Source: Aurantibacter_A sp039941195
GTDB taxonomy: Bacteria > Bacteroidota > Bacteroidia > Flavobacteriales > Flavobacteriaceae
Assembly (NCBI RefSeq): GCF_039941195.1
Contig: NZ_JBDVFA010000007.1
Span: 1 to 64,000 of the forward strand
Length of the DNA: 64,000 bases
Reading direction: 5' to 3'
Shown here in pieces: positions 44,122 to 54,448 of the stretch (the first letter of the stretch is position 1; every line of letters starts with the position of its first letter). The notes under the pieces were generated by a model that was not told where the DNA came from, searched no databases, and was given only the letters and a program-made list of their open reading frames with translations. A program made the translations under genes and the position numbers.

Positions 44122-44913
44122 ATGTTTGAAAAATTGAATTCACAAGGCTTTAAATTTTTAACTTTTAGTTTAATAGCGTTAATTTTAGGTTCTTGCGCCT
44201 CTAAAAAAGATATTGTTTACTTTCAAAATGCAGGTGATTATGAGACAATCGTAAGTGATAATTCACATACTAACAAATTTAAAGTCGATGATGTTTTAAG
44301 TATATATGTTTCAACATTTGATCCGCAAGCAAGTATACCGTTTAATCTTTTTAAAGGTGTAGCTTCGGAAGAGGGTGGTATGCGAGCAACTGAGCAAGTA
44401 GATTATATAATTGATAAAAATGGTGAAATTGATTTCCCGGTACTAGGAGCTATTAAATTAGTTGGTCTTTCACCTGAAGAAGCCAAAAATCATTTAAAGG
44501 AGAAGTTGAGCCCATATCTTAAAGATGCAATTATTAATATCAGATTAAAGAATTTTACTGTAACAGTTTTAGGAGAAGTTAACAGACCAGGGACATATGC
44601 AGTTGGTGGTGAGCAAATTACTGTTTTGGAGGCAATAGGATTAGCAAATGATTTAACCATTAAGGGGTTAAGAGAAAATGTTATGGTGATAAGGGATTTT
44701 AACGGTACAAAGGTTTATACGCGTATTGATTTAACACGCAAGGAATCGTTGAATTCCCCAGTTTATTATCTAACACAGAACGACGTTGTTTATGTTGAAC
44801 CCAATGATTCTGCGGTGAATGCATCGGCATTTGATAGTAGAGTTTCTGTTTGGGTATCAGTAGCGTCATTACTAATTACATCTACAGTATTGATAATAAC
44901 ACGGACGAATTAA
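44122..44913 (+). CDS. Wza-type polysaccharide export lipoprotein
   Basis: This 263-residue protein has a lipoprotein signal with lipobox LGSC (Cys25), then 'ASKKDIVYFQN'. It has a Poly_export domain ('FKVDDVLSIYVSTFDPQAS', 'YIIDKNGEIDFPVLGAIKLVGLSPEEAKNHLKEKL'), then an SLBB-type segment ('FTVTVLGEVNRPGTYAVGGEQITVLEAIGLANDL'). The C-terminus has a hydrophobic helix ('VWVSVASLLITSTVLII') that should span the outer membrane. It forms the outer membrane export channel with the Wzc kinase encoded 41 bases downstream. This is the short form typical of Bacteroidota. The 43-base gap upstream keeps it in the operon with the dehydratase. Confidence 0.94.
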   Translation: MFEKLNSQGFKFLTFSLIALILGSCASKKDIVYFQNAGDYETIVSDNSHTNKFKVDDVLSIYVSTFDPQASIPFNLFKGVASEEGGMRATEQVDYIIDKNGEIDFPVLGAIKLVGLSPEEAKNHLKEKLSPYLKDAIINIRLKNFTVTVLGEVNRPGTYAVGGEQITVLEAIGLANDLTIKGLRENVMVIRDFNGTKVYTRIDLTRKESLNSPVYYLTQNDVVYVEPNDSAVNASAFDSRVSVWVSVASLLITSTVLIITRTN

Positions 44914-44954
44914 ATATAATTCTTCTTTGATAATAAATAATTTAAAGTACTTTA

Positions 44955-47330
44955 ATGGCCATTGATTCAGAAAAATTTTCTAACGATAATGTTGATTTAA
45001 AGGAGATTTTAAACTCCTATTTAAAACATTGGAAATGGTTTGTCTTATCAGCTATTGTCACCTTAATTATGGCTTCGCTTTATATAAGATATGCTACTCC
45101 AGAATATTCAGCAAAAGCTAAAATTCAGATTATTGAGGATAAAAATTCTTCATCCGAATTATCTGCATTTCAAGATTTGGATCTTTTAGGTGGAGGTAAA
45201 AATAAAGTTGAGGATGAAATTGAAATTTTAAATTCAAGATCGAACTTTATTGAGGTTGTCCAGTCTTTAAATCTGAACTTAAAAATGCATTCATTGGGGA
45301 ATGTAAAAGACTCTGAGATATATAAAGACCGACCTTTCAATGTAAATTTTATTGAAAATGATTCTATAATTGATAACTCTGAATTTGTCTTTTTTATAGA
45401 GTTATCATCTGATACAGATTTTGGATATAGTTTGGAACGAGATAGTCCTGTAAAAATGTTTTCGTTTGGTAAAACTATTCCGTCCGAGATTGGGGGCATA
45501 GTTATAACACCAAACATTCCATATTTTAAAAAATTTAAAGGTAGCAAAATAAAAGTTTCATTAAGTCCAATATATAGTGTTGCGGAAGGATACCAAAAAA
45601 AGATAGTAGTTGCTGTTGCTGATGAAATGTCTAATATTATTAATATTAACTTAAACAATCCAGTAAAACAGAAAGCAATAGATGTTATTAATAATTTAAT
45701 TTATAATTATAATAGAAATGCTATTGAAGACAAACAAGCAGTTGCTAATAAAACAGAACAGTTTATTAATGATCGAATTACAAATATTTCATCGAGTTTA
45801 ACAGCAGTTGATAAGGATGCTGAAGAGTTGTTGACTGAAAAGGGAATTACAGGAAGTGGTTTAGAAGTTGGTGCAGCTGTACAAGTAAGTACAGCGAGTA
45901 GACAACAACTAGATGATGCACGTAATCAATTACAGATGGTTTCTAGTCTTAAAAATTATGTAGCTGGTGAAGAAGGTTATGAGGCTATGCCTGCTTTTGA
46001 TGTGGGAAGTGGTGCAATTTCTGGGACACAAGCGAAATATAATGAATTGGTTGCTGAAAGAAAGCGATTATTAAAAAGTGCAGACGAAAAAAACCCAATC
46101 ATTGTTAACTTAAATGAACAACTAGATCAATTAAAGTCAACAATGCAATCTAGTTTAGCTTCTATGGAACGAAATGTGGGAATGACAGTGGGTACTCTTC
46201 AAAATCAGGTTGGTAGAATACAAAGTACGATATATTCAGCTCCTAAAAATCAGCGTGAATTAACTAATATAACTAGACAACAGCAAACAACGGCTAATTT
46301 ATATCTGTATTTATTACAAAAAAGAGAAGAGTCTCAAATTGCTGCAGCATCCAGTCCGGAGAAATCAAAAATAATTGATCATGCTCATTTAACAAGTGGC
46401 TTACCAGTATCACCTAAGATTCCTGTTATTTATTTGGCCTCTCTTATTTTAGGGCTTTTAATTCCATTTTCGGTTATATATGCCAACGGATTGCTCGATA
46501 ATAAGATTCATAGTAAAACAGGTTTGGAGAAATTAGCAGCCAATATACCTGTACTTGCTGAATTACCACGTTTATCTAAGAAAGATGAAATTTTAGTAAA
46601 AAAAGAGGATAGGTCTGTTTTAGGGGAATCTTTGAGAATTTTAAGAACCAATTTAGATTATATAATTAATTCAAAGAAGGTTGGAAAAAACAATCTTATT
46701 TTTGTTACATCAAGTGTGCCGGGAGAAGGTAAAACCTTTTTATCTTCCAATCTTTCAATGATATTTGCCAATACTAATAAGAAAGTTTTATTAATCGGTG
46801 CCGACATTCGAAATCCAAAATTATATACTTTTTTTACAAGTAAAGATGTTGATAAGTTGGGAATGAAGCCAACACGTAATAAAGATGCAGGTTTAACTGA
46901 ATTTCTATACGATGAGTCGTTAACTTCCAGAGATATAATAAATCCGATGTTAGTCCATAATAACACTATTGATGTAATATATTCTGGTAAAATACCACCA
47001 AATCCATCTGAGTTATTGATGAGTGACAGATTAAAAGAATTATTTGAAGAAGTGTCAGAAAAGTACGATTATGTGATAGTTGATACCGCACCTTTAATGG
47101 TGGTGACTGATACACTACTTATCAGTAAGTATGCAAATCACATTATTTATGTTACAAGGGCTGGGGTTACAGAAAACAGAGTGATTGAATTTCCGTTGAA
47201 ATTGCAATCTGAAGGTAAATTACCTGGTTTGGCCTTCGTGGTAAATGATGTAAAAGATTCGAATTTAGGCTATGGTGGAAAATATGGTTATGGTTATGGC
47301 AAAACCACCAAAAAATGGTGGAAATTCTAA
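44955..47330 (+). CDS. Wzc-type polysaccharide co-polymerase and tyrosine autokinase
   Basis: This 791-residue protein has an inner-membrane helix at about 26-48, a Wzz-like periplasmic domain with long coiled-coil stretches (about 250-460), and a second helix near 492-510. The cytoplasmic BY-kinase domain has Walker A 'SSVPGEGKTFLSSNLSMIFA' near 585-604, Walker A' 'VLLIGADIRNPKL', and Walker B 'YDYVIVDTAPLMVVTD'. The C-terminus has a tyrosine cluster 'YGGKYGYGYGKTTKKWW' that is the expected autophosphorylation site. It controls chain length and export together with Wza. The expected opposing phosphatase is encoded at 62015-62755, beyond two giant genes. A clean terminator follows at 47356. 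Confidence 0.95.
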   Translation: MAIDSEKFSNDNVDLKEILNSYLKHWKWFVLSAIVTLIMASLYIRYATPEYSAKAKIQIIEDKNSSSELSAFQDLDLLGGGKNKVEDEIEILNSRSNFIEVVQSLNLNLKMHSLGNVKDSEIYKDRPFNVNFIENDSIIDNSEFVFFIELSSDTDFGYSLERDSPVKMFSFGKTIPSEIGGIVITPNIPYFKKFKGSKIKVSLSPIYSVAEGYQKKIVVAVADEMSNIININLNNPVKQKAIDVINNLIYNYNRNAIEDKQAVANKTEQFINDRITNISSSLTAVDKDAEELLTEKGITGSGLEVGAAVQVSTASRQQLDDARNQLQMVSSLKNYVAGEEGYEAMPAFDVGSGAISGTQAKYNELVAERKRLLKSADEKNPIIVNLNEQLDQLKSTMQSSLASMERNVGMTVGTLQNQVGRIQSTIYSAPKNQRELTNITRQQQTTANLYLYLLQKREESQIAAASSPEKSKIIDHAHLTSGLPVSPKIPVIYLASLILGLLIPFSVIYANGLLDNKIHSKTGLEKLAANIPVLAELPRLSKKDEILVKKEDRSVLGESLRILRTNLDYIINSKKVGKNNLIFVTSSVPGEGKTFLSSNLSMIFANTNKKVLLIGADIRNPKLYTFFTSKDVDKLGMKPTRNKDAGLTEFLYDESLTSRDIINPMLVHNNTIDVIYSGKIPPNPSELLMSDRLKELFEEVSEKYDYVIVDTAPLMVVTDTLLISKYANHIIYVTRAGVTENRVIEFPLKLQSEGKLPGLAFVVNDVKDSNLGYGGKYGYGYGKTTKKWWKF

Positions 47331-47355
47331 TAGAATAGTATTCTTCAAGCATAAC

Positions 47356-47388
47356 AAATCCTAAACAAATAGTTTAGGATTTTTATTT
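47356..47388 (+). terminator. Intrinsic terminator after the Wzc gene
   Basis: Perfect 11-base arms AAATCCTAAAC (47356-47366) and GTTTAGGATTT (47372-47382) surround a 5-base loop and are followed by TTATTT. It begins 26 bases after the wzc stop and separates the export operon from the giant genes. Confidence 0.85.
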
Positions 47389-47535
47389 AAATATAGATTA
47401 TATCCAAAAGTTAGATAAAGTATGGTCGTATAGAAATAATCAGTATCAGAAGTCGCTTAATAATTAAACATAAATTACTAAGGTAAATATGATTAATTAC
47501 TAATTTTACAGGTGTTTGTACTTAGACGGCAAATG

Positions 47536-47558
47536 CCTGATTTTAAACGAAAATCAGG
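47536..47558 (+). promoter_or_regulatory. Perfect inverted repeat CCTGATTTT-N5-AAAATCAGG
   Basis: Nine-base arms at 47536-47544 and 47550-47558 surround the loop AAACG. The right arm is shared with a second inverted repeat (47548-47570), so the two pairings exclude each other if formed in RNA. As it lies upstream of the likely transcription start, a DNA operator is more probable. Confidence 0.45.
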
Positions 47559-47598
47559 TAGGGTTTTTCGCTATTCAGTTGTTATTAAGTTATCTTTG
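47548..47598 (+). promoter_or_regulatory. Promoter with upstream operator-like palindrome for the first giant gene
   Basis: CGAAAA (47548-47553) and TTTTCG (47565-47570) form an inverted repeat with an 11-base spacer. TATCTTTG at 47591-47598 is a perfect TAnnTTTG -7 element. The expected -33 TTTG is replaced by TTTCG, part of the palindrome's right arm. A protein bound to the palindrome would touch the -33 region, the usual layout of an activator-dependent promoter. Transcription would start near 47605, 58 bases before the ATG at 47663. Confidence 0.45.
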
Positions 47599-47662
47599 TA
47601 AGTCGTTGGTATTACATGTTTTGCTTGCAATGTTATCGAACACAGCTAACATTAATTTGATT

Positions 47663-50600
47663 ATGGAAAAATTTTACTCTTGCTATATGCGTACTTTTAA
47701 TTTCATTTCACTAAGAAAAAATCAGCAATTTAATTTAATTAAAACAATTCTACTTGTTTTAATATTTGCTAGTTCAGGGGTTTTAAAAGCCCAATTGCCG
47801 ACGGATTTTCAGAAAATAGATTTAGTAACTAATTTGGTAAATGCTACTTCTTTTAAATTTGCACCTGATGGTCGAATTTTCATCGCTGATAGATTTGGTG
47901 AATTAATAATTTATAATCCGACGACTCAAACTACAAGTTCTGCTGGTACGATTCCAGTTTTTCATGACTACGAAGAGGGGTTTCTTGCTTTTGCGTTCGA
48001 TCCTAATTATGCAAACAATGAGGTGATTTATGTTTTATATTCTCGTTTAGGAGAATCTAAAAACCGTTTATCTCAGTTTACAATGAACGGTAATACATTG
48101 GATTTAAATTCTGAAATAAAACTATTAGACTATGATACCCAAAGAGTTGATTTACAAACCTTCCATGCAGGGGCTGATATGGACTGGGATTCTCAAGGAA
48201 ATCTTTACATAGCGATAGGCGATAATACGAATCATAGCAATTATGGAGCCATGGATGAATCCGATTCAGCTAATAGTGCTGAAAAAAGTTCTTCAAACAC
48301 TAATGATTATAGAGGTAAAATATTAAGAATTAAACCACTGGCTAACGGCACCTATACAATACCATCTGGCAACTTATTTCCGGTTGGTACGGCAAATACG
48401 TTGCCAGAAATATATGTTATGGGGGCAAGAAACCCATATAGAATATTTGTAGATAAGGATAATACAGATTGGCTTTTATGGGGTGAAGTTGGACCAGATG
48501 CGCAGGCAGCTAGTTCTTTAGGACCATTTGGATATGATGAAATTAATTTAACAAAATCAGCAGGGAACTACGGCTGGCCATATTTTACAGGGAATAATGA
48601 AGCACATGACGTAACTTATAGAATTCCAGGACCAGAATCAAGTACTCCTTTTTATAATGTCGCATCAGCTCCTGAAAATATTTCTTCATTAAATACAGGT
48701 CTAACTACTTTGCCAGCTGCGCAACCTGCATTAATAACTTCAACTGAAAATTATAAGTGTTATATGTCTGGCCCAAGATATTATTATACTGCCGGACTAC
48801 CTGATTTACAAAGACTTCCTGTAGAATATGATGGCATTTATCTATATTATGATTTTAATAGAAGTACTGTAAATGCTGTAGATTTTGATAATCAAGGTAA
48901 TATTGTTAGCAATACACCTTTCGCTTCAAATGTTTTTCGTGAAACTAGTGAGGATGGATTTTTGGATATGAAAATTGGTCCAGATGATCATTTATATGTC
49001 TTAATATATGGAAAAGGATGTTGTGATACATTTGGTAATGGGTCGGGAAAATTAATGCGCTATGATTATACAGGCATTTCAACAAATAGATTGCCGGATG
49101 TAGTGGTTAATGTAGATACCAATAACGGGTCTTTACCACTTACTGTAAACTTTTCTAGTGCGGGAACTTCTGATCCTGATGGTGATTCACCTTTGAGTTA
49201 TGAATGGGATTTCCAAAGTGATGGAACTCCAGATTCAATTGCTGAAAACCCAAGTTTTACTTATACAACTGCCGGTACCTTTAATGCACAATTGAAGGTT
49301 GATGATGGTAATGGTGGTATTGGAGTAGCTAATGTTACAATTTATGCTGGAAATAATATAGCGGACATAACTTATAATTCACCAATAGATGGTGGTCTTT
49401 TTGAGTGGGGTGATGATGTTACTATAGAAGTGACAGCTACGGACGTTGAAGATGGAGTAATTGATTGTAGTGATATAGTTTTAACACCTAGTCTTGGTCA
49501 TGGTACACACAACCATGATTTGGCAACTAGAAATGGTTGTACTCAAACTTTTACCATTGAAGATGATGATAGTCATGATCCAGAGGGTGGCATGCACATT
49601 TGGTCAATTCTTCTTTCAAGCTATGAGGATCAAGGTGGTTTAAGTTCTTTTAAAAGAATTGATTTACATCCAAAACGAAAAGAAGCTGAATTTTTTGATA
49701 CGGAAAGTGGCACTGAAGTAGTTACTAATACCGATAACCTTGAAGGGGGAAATAGTTCGTTACGCGTAGATGATAATGCCTATTTTTCCTTTACAGGAAG
49801 AAATCTTCAAGGTATTGATGCCGTAAAGTATAAAGTGGCATCTACTGTAGCTGGCGGTACTATAGAGTTAAGATTAGGAAGTTCAACGGGAACGTTAGTT
49901 TCTACGACAAATGTTCCAAATACGGGAAGTTTAGATACGTGGGCCTCGGTGGAAACACCAATTACTAATCCAGGAGGAAAAAATGATTTATTTTTTGTTT
50001 TTAATGGAGCAAATGGAGCGCAAGATATTTTTGATATAAATTATGTTGAGTTTCTAGGTGCTGGTGTCTCTATCGATAATTCACCACCGTATGTATACAC
50101 AGTGGAATCCATTGGTTCAACCCAAGTAGAAGTAAGTTTTTCAGAGTATATAACAGAGGCTACTGCTGAGCAAATATCGAATTATAGCATAGATAATGGA
50201 ATCGCAGTTTCTGCTGCAGAACTACAATCAGATAATTCAACGGTAATTCTTACTGTATCTCAATTACAAGCTGATACAACTTATAATCTGACGGTAAGTA
50301 ATGTTCAGAATCTAGCAGGTTTACCAATGGTTACTGAATCTGTTCAATTTGCAATCATCAATGCAGTACGTATCAATGTTGGTGGGGAGCAAATTACATA
50401 TGGAACTGATGCTTATAGTGCTGACCAGTATTTTATGAGTGGTAGTCTTTACGATACCACTTCACCAATTGCAGGTACAACAAGTGATGAAATTTATCAA
50501 ACAGAACGGTTTGGTAATTTTTCTTATGAAATTCCAATACCAGTAGCAGGAGAATATGATATTCGACTACATTTTGCAGAACTTTATTTTGGAGCTGGTA

Positions 50601-53600
50601 GTCAAGGTGGCGGAGAAGGTTCGAGAGTGTTTAATGTAACTATTGAGGGAAATCCTGTTCTAACCAATTTTGACATATCCTCAGAAGTTTCGGCACTTAC
50701 GGCACTACAAAAAGAATTTGACGATATAAATATTACTGATGGCTTTGCATCTATTCAATTCTCATCGGTTACGCAGAGTCCAAAACTTTCTGCCATAGAA
50801 ATTTTAGCGCCAGATGCATTTGCAGTTGCTCCGGATATAATGATTACTTCACCTGGAAATAATTGGGATGTTAATCAACCTTTTGATGTTGCCTTTTTAG
50901 TAGAAAATTGGACTATTCAAGTTGGCGACACACACATGCATTACTTTGTTGATGGAGATATGATTAGTATGCACTACAGTCATGAACCTATTACATTTGA
51001 TGATTTAAGTTTAGGTAGCCATACAATTAGATTAGAATTGTATAATGCGGATCATTCCCCAACTGGAATTTTTGATGAAGTTACTGTTAATGTTACAGAC
51101 CAATTGTCTTGTAATGAAACCGAATTTCCAAGTTCATGGGAAGTTCATGAATTGGATGAAAATCCCTATACAGCTGTATATACTTTCGCTGCAAATGATT
51201 TAGATGGTGATGGTTTAAAGGATATTGTCACTGGTGGTTGGTGGTATAAGAATCCAGGTTCAGCTTCTGGTAATTGGCAAAAATCAGATATTGGAGGAAA
51301 TTTTGGAAACGTAGCACATGTATACGATTTTGACGGTGATGGTTTTATGGATTTACTGGGTACTACTGTAGGTGTTTCTCCAGATAATGAATATGAAAGT
51401 ATTCAATTAGTTTGGGCAAAAAATGATGGTACTGGTAATTTCACTATTTATAATAATATACCTGCAGGAGATTCAACCTATTACGAGCCATTTTTGGCTG
51501 GAATTGCAGGTGGAGATTTTGGTACAGGAACTTCTTATCAAATGGCTATAAATTGGAATGGTGCAGAATCAACAGGTTCACCTGTTCAATTGTTGACTCC
51601 ATCCACTGATCCAACAACTGGAAATTGGACTTTAGTCGATATTAGCAATGATTCTTCAGGCGAAGATATACAACCAGGAGATATAGATGGTGATGGTGAT
51701 TTAGATTTATTTCAAGGTATAAATTGGTTGGAAAACGATGGTTCAGGTAATTTTACGACTCATGCTACAGGCATTACTTACGATACTACTGTAGATAGAG
51801 GTCAATTAGCAGATTTCGACCGAGATGGCGACTTGGATGCAATTGTTGGACAGCTTGGAGTGGGTGGTAGTGGAACAAATAAATATGAATTTGCATGGTT
51901 TGCTGCTCCTGCAGATCCAACACAACCTTGGGTAAGAAATGTTTTAGCTACAGACATTCAAGGTAGTTTAAGTGTATTTGCAATTGATTTTGATTTTGAT
52001 GGAGATAAGGATGTTGTAGTAGGTGAGTGGCTTGGTAATAGAAGACTAATTGCTTTTGAAAATGATTTGTGTAATACTGGAACTTGGGTAACTCAGGTTA
52101 TTGATGATGGAGCACTTGATTTAGAACATCATGATGGTGCTCGAGTCGTAGATATTGATAATGATGGAGATTTAGATGTAATTTCGAATGGATGGCTGAA
52201 TCATCTCATTCCTAGAATTTATGAAAATACAACACCACTTCCAATAGATGGAGATCCAATAGTTGAAGCTGGAGGCAATCAAACTGTGCTTCCTTCCTCT
52301 ACAAGTATAACTTTGACTGGAACGGCCTCGGATCCTGATGGTGGAACAATTGCCACAACTCAATGGACTCAAGTAAGTGGTCCTAATACGGCAACTCTGT
52401 CAGGTGATACAACTTTAGAATTAATTGTTACTGATTTTGTACTTGGTGAATATGTCTTTAGACTTACAGCAACAGATGATGAAGGTGATACTGGATTTGA
52501 TGAGGTTACTATTAGTGTATCTAATGACTCTCCATCGATACGTATTAATTCAGGAGGACCTGCTTTTACATTTAACGATTTAGATTGGTCAGAAGACCAA
52601 TACAATTTGGGTGGTGGAGATGACAGTAACCCCATTGCAATAGCTAATACTACTAATGATGAACTATATCAGACTGAAAGATATCATACTTCAGGGACAT
52701 TAGTTTACGAAATACCGGTTACCGCCGGCAACTATGATGTAAACCTTCACTTTGCTGAAATTTATTATGGAGTTGCGGGAGCAGGATCAAGTGGTGGAGT
52801 TGGATCTCGTGTATTTAATATAGATGTTGAGGGTCAGGAACAAATAGCTAATTACGATATTATAGAACAAGCTGGTGGTAGTGCTACAGCTGTAATAGAA
52901 AGCTTATCGGGAATTGTTGTAAACGACGGTTCTTTAACAATAACGTTAACATCGGTAGTTGAGAATCCAAAGATATCTGGAATTGAAGTTCTAATTGAAG
53001 GTGCTAATTCAGATTTACCTGTTGCCGATGCCGGGGAAGACAAGACTATTACCATTCCGAGTGATAGTGTAGAATTGGATGGCTCGGGAACAGATCCTGA
53101 TGGTGGCACAATATCCGAATATCTTTGGACACAAGTAAGTGGCCCAAATACTGCCACATTAGATGGAGTTAATACCGATGATTTAAGTGCCAGCGGCTTA
53201 GCTGAAGGTGAATATGTTTTTAGATTAACAGTTACTGATGATGATGGTCAAACTGGAACTGATGAAGTTTCTGTATTTGTTTTAGGTGAACCTGAAACAT
53301 TCAGAATTAATTCAGGTGGTCCAGAATTAGATTTCGACGGAGTGATTTGGGATGCTGACCAACATTTTGTTGGTGGGAACGAATTTACAAACGCCATTGA
53401 AATTGCAAATACTGAAAATGATGCCTTATATCAAACCGAGCGTTTCCGCTCAGGTAACCAACCTTTGATTTATGAAATACCTGTTACTAATGGTAATCAT
53501 AATGTTAATCTTCATTTTGCTGAAATATACTATGGAGTTTCTTCTGGAGGAGCTGCAGGTGGTGCAGGTTCTAGAGTTTTTAATATTGATGTTGAGGGGC

Positions 53601-54331
53601 AGGAACAAATAGACAATTATGACATTGTAGTGGCTGCTGGAGGCAGTGCCACAGCAGTTGTTGAGAATTTTACTGCTATAAATGTAACAGATGGCAATTT
53701 GACCATTACGCTTACAGCTGTGACTGATTCACCTAAAATATCTGGAATTGAAGTATTGGAGACGAGACCGCCAAGTGTTAATGCTGGTGAAGATATAAGT
53801 ATTGAGCTTCCAATTAATAATGCAACTTTAACTGGTACAGCTATTGATCCAGATGGAGGAGAGGTAACATATCTTTGGACACAAGAAGATGGACCAAGTT
53901 CTGCATCTATTGTTGGTGAAACTACTTTGGAATTAGCAATATCAGAATTAATAGAAGGAGATTACATTTTTAGATTAACAGTTATTGATGATGAAAATGA
54001 AACTTCATTTGATGAAATTACAGTTAGTGTATATCCTGAAGGAGGAATACCTGATTCTGATGAAATGAAAGTTATTTTAACTGAAAACCCTGCTAAAGAC
54101 GGATTGGCTAAAATAAGTGTACTGAATGCACCTGAAGATATGGAGGTTCTCAATATATATTTACACGATGTAGGAGGGAGATATATTGAGGGTTATATTG
54201 CGGATGATGTTCTTTCGACTGATGGAACTTACAATATTCCTATTGAAACATTAAGAGATGGGCTATATTTTATTGGCGTAGGTATGAATCAAGGTAAACC
54301 GCGATTAATAAAATTACTGGTAGACAATTAA
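47663..54331 (+). CDS. Giant T9SS-type secreted protein 1: sugar-dehydrogenase-like propeller, PKD, CBM6-like, malectin and FG-GAP modules
   Basis: From the ATG at 47663 (an ATG at 47687 is also possible) the protein has 2222 residues with a signal peptide ending near 'GVLKAQ' (about 43). Domains in order: a PQQ-type glucose/sorbosone dehydrogenase propeller (46-473; 'FAPDGRIFIADRFGEL', 'HAGADMDWDSQGNLYIAIGD', 'GARNPYRIFVD'), PKD (476-565), a CBM6-like domain (671-806), an SbsA-type Ig segment (808-896), malectin 1 (902-1050), an Ig-like segment (1058-1145), FG-GAP/VCBS Ca-binding repeats (1173-1525; several D-x-D-G-D-G), then PKD, malectin, PKD, malectin, PKD (1530-2125). A C-terminal beta-sandwich (2133-2222, 'IYLHDVGGRYIEGY', 'LRDGLYFIGV') looks like a T9SS sorting domain. 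It should be exported to the cell surface to bind and perhaps oxidise sugars. Confidence 0.88.
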   Translation: MEKFYSCYMRTFNFISLRKNQQFNLIKTILLVLIFASSGVLKAQLPTDFQKIDLVTNLVNATSFKFAPDGRIFIADRFGELIIYNPTTQTTSSAGTIPVFHDYEEGFLAFAFDPNYANNEVIYVLYSRLGESKNRLSQFTMNGNTLDLNSEIKLLDYDTQRVDLQTFHAGADMDWDSQGNLYIAIGDNTNHSNYGAMDESDSANSAEKSSSNTNDYRGKILRIKPLANGTYTIPSGNLFPVGTANTLPEIYVMGARNPYRIFVDKDNTDWLLWGEVGPDAQAASSLGPFGYDEINLTKSAGNYGWPYFTGNNEAHDVTYRIPGPESSTPFYNVASAPENISSLNTGLTTLPAAQPALITSTENYKCYMSGPRYYYTAGLPDLQRLPVEYDGIYLYYDFNRSTVNAVDFDNQGNIVSNTPFASNVFRETSEDGFLDMKIGPDDHLYVLIYGKGCCDTFGNGSGKLMRYDYTGISTNRLPDVVVNVDTNNGSLPLTVNFSSAGTSDPDGDSPLSYEWDFQSDGTPDSIAENPSFTYTTAGTFNAQLKVDDGNGGIGVANVTIYAGNNIADITYNSPIDGGLFEWGDDVTIEVTATDVEDGVIDCSDIVLTPSLGHGTHNHDLATRNGCTQTFTIEDDDSHDPEGGMHIWSILLSSYEDQGGLSSFKRIDLHPKRKEAEFFDTESGTEVVTNTDNLEGGNSSLRVDDNAYFSFTGRNLQGIDAVKYKVASTVAGGTIELRLGSSTGTLVSTTNVPNTGSLDTWASVETPITNPGGKNDLFFVFNGANGAQDIFDINYVEFLGAGVSIDNSPPYVYTVESIGSTQVEVSFSEYITEATAEQISNYSIDNGIAVSAAELQSDNSTVILTVSQLQADTTYNLTVSNVQNLAGLPMVTESVQFAIINAVRINVGGEQITYGTDAYSADQYFMSGSLYDTTSPIAGTTSDEIYQTERFGNFSYEIPIPVAGEYDIRLHFAELYFGAGSQGGGEGSRVFNVTIEGNPVLTNFDISSEVSALTALQKEFDDINITDGFASIQFSSVTQSPKLSAIEILAPDAFAVAPDIMITSPGNNWDVNQPFDVAFLVENWTIQVGDTHMHYFVDGDMISMHYSHEPITFDDLSLGSHTIRLELYNADHSPTGIFDEVTVNVTDQLSCNETEFPSSWEVHELDENPYTAVYTFAANDLDGDGLKDIVTGGWWYKNPGSASGNWQKSDIGGNFGNVAHVYDFDGDGFMDLLGTTVGVSPDNEYESIQLVWAKNDGTGNFTIYNNIPAGDSTYYEPFLAGIAGGDFGTGTSYQMAINWNGAESTGSPVQLLTPSTDPTTGNWTLVDISNDSSGEDIQPGDIDGDGDLDLFQGINWLENDGSGNFTTHATGITYDTTVDRGQLADFDRDGDLDAIVGQLGVGGSGTNKYEFAWFAAPADPTQPWVRNVLATDIQGSLSVFAIDFDFDGDKDVVVGEWLGNRRLIAFENDLCNTGTWVTQVIDDGALDLEHHDGARVVDIDNDGDLDVISNGWLNHLIPRIYENTTPLPIDGDPIVEAGGNQTVLPSSTSITLTGTASDPDGGTIATTQWTQVSGPNTATLSGDTTLELIVTDFVLGEYVFRLTATDDEGDTGFDEVTISVSNDSPSIRINSGGPAFTFNDLDWSEDQYNLGGGDDSNPIAIANTTNDELYQTERYHTSGTLVYEIPVTAGNYDVNLHFAEIYYGVAGAGSSGGVGSRVFNIDVEGQEQIANYDIIEQAGGSATAVIESLSGIVVNDGSLTITLTSVVENPKISGIEVLIEGANSDLPVADAGEDKTITIPSDSVELDGSGTDPDGGTISEYLWTQVSGPNTATLDGVNTDDLSASGLAEGEYVFRLTVTDDDGQTGTDEVSVFVLGEPETFRINSGGPELDFDGVIWDADQHFVGGNEFTNAIEIANTENDALYQTERFRSGNQPLIYEIPVTNGNHNVNLHFAEIYYGVSSGGAAGGAGSRVFNIDVEGQEQIDNYDIVVAAGGSATAVVENFTAINVTDGNLTITLTAVTDSPKISGIEVLETRPPSVNAGEDISIELPINNATLTGTAIDPDGGEVTYLWTQEDGPSSASIVGETTLELAISELIEGDYIFRLTVIDDENETSFDEITVSVYPEGGIPDSDEMKVILTENPAKDGLAKISVLNAPEDMEVLNIYLHDVGGRYIEGYIADDVLSTDGTYNIPIETLRDGLYFIGVGMNQGKPRLIKLLVDN
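52250..54040 (+). repeat. PKD and malectin module repeats in giant protein 1
   Basis: Malectin domains starting at 52541 and 53303 are 762 bases apart and each is framed by a PKD-type domain with 'SGTDPDGGTISEY' or similar. The copies share blocks such as 'FNIDVEGQEQI' and 'NLHFAEIYYGV'. The unit is about the same length as that in giant protein 2 (765 bases), so the module predates or was exchanged between the two genes. Confidence 0.7.
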
Positions 54332-54353
54332 TCAAATAAAGTATTAATACTTT

Positions 54354-54385
54354 AAAAAGCTCTGAATCTTTTCAGAGCTTTTTGC
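54354..54385 (+). terminator. Intrinsic terminator between the two giant genes
   Basis: Perfect 12-base arms AAAAAGCTCTGA (54354-54365) and TCAGAGCTTTTT (54372-54383) with a 6-base loop end in a T-run. It begins 23 bases after the first giant gene, so the two giants are separate transcription units. Confidence 0.92.
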
Positions 54386-54448
54386 TTTATTATATAATAG
54401 TATTACAACGAAATTCATTGTAATTAATCGTAAATTCCAAGGTAAATT

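Larger units (their letters stand above)
47331..47662. other. Intergenic region with terminator, inverted repeats and promoter
   Basis: These 332 bases contain the terminator of the export operon (47356-47388), two overlapping inverted repeats (47536-47570) and a promoter-like TATCTTTG (47591-47598), all listed separately. An open frame starting at 47516 runs into the giant gene, but the stretch 47516-47662 looks non-coding because it holds these signals and does not encode a signal peptide at its own start. Confidence 0.6.

Noticed and set aside
47516..47662. Longer start for giant protein 1
   Set aside because: This stretch carries inverted repeats and a promoter-like element, and the signal peptide lies after the ATG at 47663 or 47687.
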